Assembly: GCF_900698995.1 (NCBI RefSeq)
Contig: NZ_LR217735.1
Span: 558,001-622,000, forward strand
Reading direction: 5' to 3'
Length of the DNA: 64,000 nt
Origin: Erwinia_E haradaeae_C
Lineage (GTDB): Bacteria; Pseudomonadota; Gammaproteobacteria; Enterobacterales; Enterobacteriaceae
Positions within the stretch are counted from its first letter, which is position 1; the number at the start of each line of letters is the position of its first letter. Positions 59,592-64,000 of this stretch are shown here, piece by piece. The notes under the pieces are model-generated. The model was not told the DNA's origin. It did not search any database and saw only the letters and a list, made by a program, of their open reading frames with translations. The position numbers were made by a program, and so were the translations under genes.

Positions 59592-60689
59592 ATGCTTGAT
59601 CTCAATTTAGTTAATAATCGTATACAGAACCTTGTTCAGCGTTACGCTGTATTAAAAAATATCTCATGTTATAGCGTAAAAGTAGAACGTCTTCAAGAGA
59701 TACACGAAGAGTTAGAAAAATCCAATCTTTGGAGCACACCTAATCGCGCTCAAGCACTCGGTAAAGAACGCTCTATATTAGAAGAAATTATTAAATCCTT
59801 GCATCATATGCAAAAAGAATTAGAAGAAGTTTCTAGCTTATACGGTTTAGCAAAAGAAATTTTCGATGAAGCAATATATGAAGAAATTTTAACTAAACTT
59901 CAAACTCTAGAAAAAAAAATTAATGAGCTGGAATTCCAAAAAATGTTTCAAGGAGAACATATCAATTCTGACTGCTATATGGATATTCAAGCTGGATCTG
60001 GAGGCACTGAGGCTCAAGATTGGGCTAGAATGCTACTTCGCATGTATTTACGTTGGGCGGAGCTAAAAGGTTTTAAAACTAAAATTATAGAAGAATCTTA
60101 TGGTGATATCGCTGGTACTAAATCTGCGACACTTAAGATTAGCGGAAATTACGCATATGGATGGTGTCGGACTGAAACTGGTATTCATCGACTTGTTCGA
60201 AAAAGTCCTTTTGACTCTGGAGGGCGACGTCATACATCATTTAGTTCTGTATTTATTTATCCAGAAGTTGACGAAAAAATTGATTTAATAATTAACTCTG
60301 CAGATTTACGTATAGATGTGTATCGTGCTTCTGGCGCAGGTGGTCAGCATGTTAACAAAACTGAATCAGCAGTTCGCATTACTCATCTACCAACTAATAT
60401 TGTTGTGCAGTGTCAAAGTGATCGTTCTCAACACAAAAACAAAGATCAAGCATTTCAGCAGCTACGAGCGAAACTATATGAATATACCATGCAACAGAAA
60501 AAAATAAATCAAAAAACGATGGAAGAAAACAAATCCAATATTACTTGGGGTAGTCAAATTCGTTCTTATGTTTTAGATGATTCACGCATTAAAGATTTGC
60601 GAACTAATCTAGAAACACGAAATATTCAAGAGGTTCTAGACGGTAATATTGATTTTTTTATTGAGGCTAGTTTAAAAGCTGGTTTATAA
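59592..60689 (+). CDS. prfB: Peptide chain release factor 2 (no programmed frameshift)
   Basis: Recognises UGA and UAA and releases the peptide. 365 aa, the same as E. coli RF2. SPF recognition motif in RKSPFDSGGRRHTSF and catalytic GGQ in SGAGGQHVNKTES. In E. coli and most bacteria an in-frame UGA near codon 26 must be passed by a +1 frameshift. Here the gene is one continuous frame: the site reads ATC TCA TGT TAT, with no stop, no CUU slippery codon and no Shine-Dalgarno-like AGGGGG. lysS follows after 12 bp. Confidence 0.97.
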   Translation: MLDLNLVNNRIQNLVQRYAVLKNISCYSVKVERLQEIHEELEKSNLWSTPNRAQALGKERSILEEIIKSLHHMQKELEEVSSLYGLAKEIFDEAIYEEILTKLQTLEKKINELEFQKMFQGEHINSDCYMDIQAGSGGTEAQDWARMLLRMYLRWAELKGFKTKIIEESYGDIAGTKSATLKISGNYAYGWCRTETGIHRLVRKSPFDSGGRRHTSFSSVFIYPEVDEKIDLIINSADLRIDVYRASGAGGQHVNKTESAVRITHLPTNIVVQCQSDRSQHKNKDQAFQQLRAKLYEYTMQQKKINQKTMEENKSNITWGSQIRSYVLDDSRIKDLRTNLETRNIQEVLDGNIDFFIEASLKAGL

Positions 60690-60701
60690 TTAGGAGAATA
60701 C

Positions 60702-62252
60702 ATGCCACAAAGAGAGCCACAAACTAATGAAAAAGATCTTTATCAAAATAAAGAAATACAACAACGACGTGCAAAACTGGCTGCTATACGTACAGTAGGT
60801 CAGGCATTTCCTAATAATTTTCGCCAAAAGCATATTTCTGATCAGCTTCATAGACAGTATGATAAAGTAGACGCAAAAGAATTAGAATTACTAAACTTAA
60901 TTGTAACAGTTGCTGGTCGTATTATAACACGACGCGTGATGGGAAAAGCTTCTTTTATAACGTTACAAGATACAGATGGTCGTATTCAACTATATATTTC
61001 TCATAATATCTTATTAGAATATCCGACTCAAGAAAACTTTAAAACATGGGATCTAGGAGATATTATTGGTGCACAGGGAAAATTATTTAAAACACAAACT
61101 TGTGAACTTTCAATTTACTGTAGTGAGCTGCGTCTATTGACCAAATCTTTGCGTCCATTACCAAATAAATTTCATGGACTTCTTGATCAAGAAGCTTGTT
61201 ACAGGCAACGTTATTTAGATCTTATTACTAATCCAGACTCACGAAAGATCTTCCAAATTCGATCACAACTGATAGCTAGTATAAGAAAATTTATGGTAGA
61301 GCGTAATTTTTTAGAAGTAGAAACTCCAATGATGCAAGTTATTCCTGGAGGAGCATCTGCTCGTCCATTTATCACTCATCATAATGCTTTTAATATTGAT
61401 ATGTACTTACGAATTGCGCCAGAACTATATCTTAAGCGCCTGTTGGTAGGAGGGTTTGAACGTATATTTGAAATTAATAGAAATTTTCGTAACGAAGGTG
61501 TATCTACGCGACATAACCCAGAGTTTACTATGATGGAGATGTACGCAGCATATTGTGACTATAAAGATTTAATGAAATTAATCCAAACTTTATTTTGTGC
61601 GTTAGCAAAAGATATTTTAGGTAATCTTATTGTACCATATGGGCAATATTCTTTTAACTTTGGGGAAGCCTTTGAAGAACTTACAATGAAAGAAGCAATC
61701 ACAAAGCATCATCCACAAATTAGTATTTTAGCGCTCAACAATTTTAATACCTCATTACAAATTGCTAATTCTTTAAATATACACATTGAAAAAAATTGGG
61801 GCCTAGGTCGTGTAGTCACAGAAATCTTTGAAAGAACAGTAGCAGAATTCTTAATTCAACCAACTTTTATCACAGAATACCCAGCGGAAGTATCTCCATT
61901 AGCACGCTGTAATGATATTCACCCAGACGTCACTGACCGTTTTGAATTTTTTATTTGTGGTCGTGAAATCGGTAATGGTTTTTCAGAACTCAATGACCCA
62001 GAGGATCAAGAAAAACGTCTGCTTAAGCAAGCTTATGCAAAAAATATGTTAGGTGATTATGAAGCGATGTTCTATGATAAAGATTATATTACTGCATTGG
62101 AGCATGGATTGCCTCCATGTGCTGGACTAGGGCTTGGCATTGACCGTATGGTTATGATTTTTACGAATAGCCAATCTATTCGGGATGTTATCTTATTTCC
62201 ATTGCTTCGCCCACATAATAAATTAAAAAAAGATCTGAAAAAATCATTTTAA
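60702..62252 (+). CDS. lysS: Lysyl-tRNA synthetase (class II)
   Basis: Charges tRNA-Lys. 516 aa; E. coli LysS has 505. The N-terminal OB-fold anticodon domain (about 60-160) is followed by the class II core with motif 2 FRNEGVSTRHNPEFTMMEMY and motif 3 GLGLGIDRMVMIF. The spacing of 12 bp from prfB, with AGGAG in between, repeats the E. coli prfB-lysS operon. A terminator follows at 62369-62400. Confidence 0.97.
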   Translation: MPQREPQTNEKDLYQNKEIQQRRAKLAAIRTVGQAFPNNFRQKHISDQLHRQYDKVDAKELELLNLIVTVAGRIITRRVMGKASFITLQDTDGRIQLYISHNILLEYPTQENFKTWDLGDIIGAQGKLFKTQTCELSIYCSELRLLTKSLRPLPNKFHGLLDQEACYRQRYLDLITNPDSRKIFQIRSQLIASIRKFMVERNFLEVETPMMQVIPGGASARPFITHHNAFNIDMYLRIAPELYLKRLLVGGFERIFEINRNFRNEGVSTRHNPEFTMMEMYAAYCDYKDLMKLIQTLFCALAKDILGNLIVPYGQYSFNFGEAFEELTMKEAITKHHPQISILALNNFNTSLQIANSLNIHIEKNWGLGRVVTEIFERTVAEFLIQPTFITEYPAEVSPLARCNDIHPDVTDRFEFFICGREIGNGFSELNDPEDQEKRLLKQAYAKNMLGDYEAMFYDKDYITALEHGLPPCAGLGLGIDRMVMIFTNSQSIRDVILFPLLRPHNKLKKDLKKSF

Positions 62253-62368
62253 TATAAGATTGACTTCTTAAACTATTACAGTTTACAAATTAACTGGTAT
62301 CTATCAAAACTGATTGATTTTATTGTATTTTACACTCAGGATTTTAAAGATTAATTTAAAAAATTTTC

Positions 62369-62400
62369 ATCGTTTATCAAAGATAAATACGATCTTTTTT
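62369..62400 (+). terminator. Rho-independent terminator of prfB-lysS
   Basis: ATCGTTTATC (62369-62378), 3 nt loop, GATAAATACGAT (62382-62393; 10 bp stem with a 2 nt bulge), followed by C and six T. It lies 117 bp after the lysS stop. It is the best gene-associated terminator in the window. Confidence 0.6.
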
Positions 62401-62502
62401 GTAAAATTAATCAAAATATATCAAAAAAATCACTGCTTCCAAAAATTATTTAAAATATATATCATATAAATAATGATAAATTTTATTATAGTAGTTCGTT
62501 AT

Positions 62503-63357
62503 TTAATGGCTAGTATCTATCTCATCAAAACTTTTAACTAAATCATCAATGGCTTTTATTTGTACTAAAAAAGGCTCTAGCTGATCAAGTGGTAAAGCAG
62601 AATCCCCATCACATTTTGCTTGTGATGGAGATGGATGAGCTTCAACAAAAAGACCTGCAATGCCAACTGCAAGTCCAGCGCGAGCTAGTTCACACACTTT
62701 AGATCGTCTTCCACTAGAGGTTTTACTCATTGGAGAGCGATATTGCAAGGAATGTGTAACATCAAATATAACTGGATTATTTTTAGATACTTGTTTCATA
62801 ATGTTAAAACCTAACATATCAACCACAAGATTATCATAACCAAAACTTACGCCACGTTCGCATAGAATAACATTTTCATTCCCCATTTTAGAGAATTTGT
62901 TAACAATATTTCCTACTTGATCTGGACTAAGAAATTGTGGTTTTTTAATATTTATAACTGAGCCAGTTTTTGCCATTGCATTAATTAAGTCAGTTTGACG
63001 CGCAAGAAAGGCAGGTAACTGAAGGACATCTACTATGCTGGAAACTATCTTGACTTGATTTGCTTCATGTACGTCCGTCATAATTTCAACGCCAAAACTA
63101 TTCTTAATATCTTGAAAAATTGTCATACTTTCATCAAAACCTAAACCACGATATGAAGAAATAGAAGAGCGATTAGCTTTATCAAAAGATGCTTTAAATA
63201 TATATGGAATTCCAAGTTTCTCTGTTACTCTAAGATAATGTTCACAAACATACATCGCTAAATCGCGTGATTCTAGAATGTTCATTCCGCCAAACAATAC
63301 ACTTGGTAAGTTATTTGCCACCTGAATATTTCCAATATTCACTATTTTATGTTTCAT
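62503..63357 (-). CDS. kdsA: 3-deoxy-D-manno-octulosonate 8-phosphate synthase
   Basis: Condenses arabinose 5-phosphate and phosphoenolpyruvate to KDO 8-phosphate for the LPS inner core. 284 aa, the E. coli length. Conserved GGMNILESRDLA (Asn in the metal position, so the metal-independent class), FKASFDKANRSS, TDVHEANQ, QLPAFLARQTDL, IKKPQFLSP, and EAHPSPSQAKCDG. Monocistronic; the E. coli neighbours prmC and prfA are not seen. Confidence 0.97.
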   Translation of the reverse strand: MKHKIVNIGNIQVANNLPSVLFGGMNILESRDLAMYVCEHYLRVTEKLGIPYIFKASFDKANRSSISSYRGLGFDESMTIFQDIKNSFGVEIMTDVHEANQVKIVSSIVDVLQLPAFLARQTDLINAMAKTGSVINIKKPQFLSPDQVGNIVNKFSKMGNENVILCERGVSFGYDNLVVDMLGFNIMKQVSKNNPVIFDVTHSLQYRSPMSKTSSGRRSKVCELARAGLAVGIAGLFVEAHPSPSQAKCDGDSALPLDQLEPFLVQIKAIDDLVKSFDEIDTSH

Positions 63358-64000
63358 CGTGCCACCTATTATATTCAGGAGGGGAAGAGAGTTATAATGT
63401 TAATTTGATGCCATTATATAAAAACTAAAGCAATTGTAGTATAATATACTACATATAACATACATACTTATAAAAACATGTATAGATATTATACAATTAC
63501 CTGTTTTGATAAATTTAAAATCTTACAGTTTATTATATAATAATCTGTTGATGCAAATATCATTATAAGTTTTAATTGAGCTATCTATTTAACATAAGAT
63601 TACATTCTAAATAATGAGGTTTAGATGTTTTTAAATAATTGAATGTATTGTTCATTCAGTAATAATAATTATTTTTAGATGCTTTTATTTAAGAAAATAA
63701 CACAATTAATACTGTTACTTCATACATGAAACACTATACTTATCTTTATTTATAATCTACTTAAATATTTTTATTTATAAAAAAGCGATCATCTATATTT
63801 TTAAAATATGATCAATATCACTATAATATTAAGTTAATATTTATTATTAACCAAATATGATCTGATATTAGATAAATCGATGTCAGATTCCTTTATCAGC
63901 AAAGCACCGAGAGCACTGATTCATTATTTTATACATTCTATCATTCATTTATTTTAAAAGATTTAAGCTTCCTGAAGCTAGATCATTGCGGTATAGTATT
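63358..64000. other. Gene-free AT-rich sequence to window end
   Basis: About 640 bp upstream of kdsA. It holds the kdsA promoter. Base composition becomes less AT-rich in the last 100 bases, which might be the approach to another gene beyond the window, but nothing can be named. Confidence 0.5.

Noticed and set aside
1..64000. tRNA, rRNA, CRISPR arrays, insertion sequences, prophage genes
   Set aside because: No T-loop/acceptor pattern, regularly spaced repeats, transposase or integrase motif was found by eye; a covariance-model tRNA scan would be decisive.

Overview
The window comes from the chromosome of a strongly reduced, AT-rich gammaproteobacterium of enterobacterial descent, most probably an obligate insect endosymbiont. 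Every recognised protein aligns nearly end to end with an Escherichia coli protein, and several small E. coli gene blocks survive: accD-folC, ybeY...lnt, fruBKA, mepM-znuA/znuCB, mur/fts-lpxC-secA, epmB/efp, rsxE-nth and prfB-lysS. The genes are separated by long, very AT-rich stretches without genes. I count 40 genes covering about 69% of the bases. I see no tRNA, rRNA, insertion sequence, phage gene or CRISPR array. The species cannot be fixed from the sequence alone.

Layout. 1-13.3 kb: scattered housekeeping genes (acnB, gmhA, accD-folC, adk, coaA, and an rlmL gene reduced to its RlmK half). 14-19.3 kb, minus strand: lnt, ybeY and hemG, with gaps where corC and ybeZ would be expected. 20.3-25 kb: a complete fructose PTS operon fruB-fruK-fruA facing nfo. 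25.6-29.6 kb: mepM-znuA and the divergent znuC-znuB, with a Zur-like palindrome between them. 29.6-32.2 kb: a 2.6 kb empty stretch where mraZ, rsmH and ftsL sit in relatives. 32.2-52.1 kb: the division and cell-wall cluster ftsI-murE-murF-mraY-murD-ftsW-murG-murC-ddlB-ftsA-ftsZ-lpxC, then dciA (opposite strand) and secA. ftsQ is missing and leaves an 886 bp gap, and murG carries one frameshift. 53-64 kb: epmB and efp (divergent), rsxE-nth, tpiA, prfB-lysS and kdsA.

Together the genes keep an envelope running: peptidoglycan precursors (murC-F, mraY, ddlB), septum machinery (ftsI, ftsW, ftsA, ftsZ), lipid A and LPS core precursors (lpxC, kdsA, gmhA), lipoprotein acylation (lnt) and secretion (secA). 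Fructose uptake feeds glycolysis (fruBKA, tpiA), and cofactor and lipid steps remain (coaA, folC, accD, hemG). Translation factors are kept with one modification enzyme (efp with epmB).

No wholly new system is evident. The points most worth a second look are: loss of the programmed frameshift in prfB; the single-base murG lesion inside an otherwise intact mur cluster; a divisome without ftsQ or ftsL at their usual places; an orphan rsxE; an RlmK half-enzyme; a DciA-type helicase-loader gene in an enterobacterial lineage; and several perfect hairpins standing alone in the gene-free DNA, including a 21 bp stem between convergent genes.
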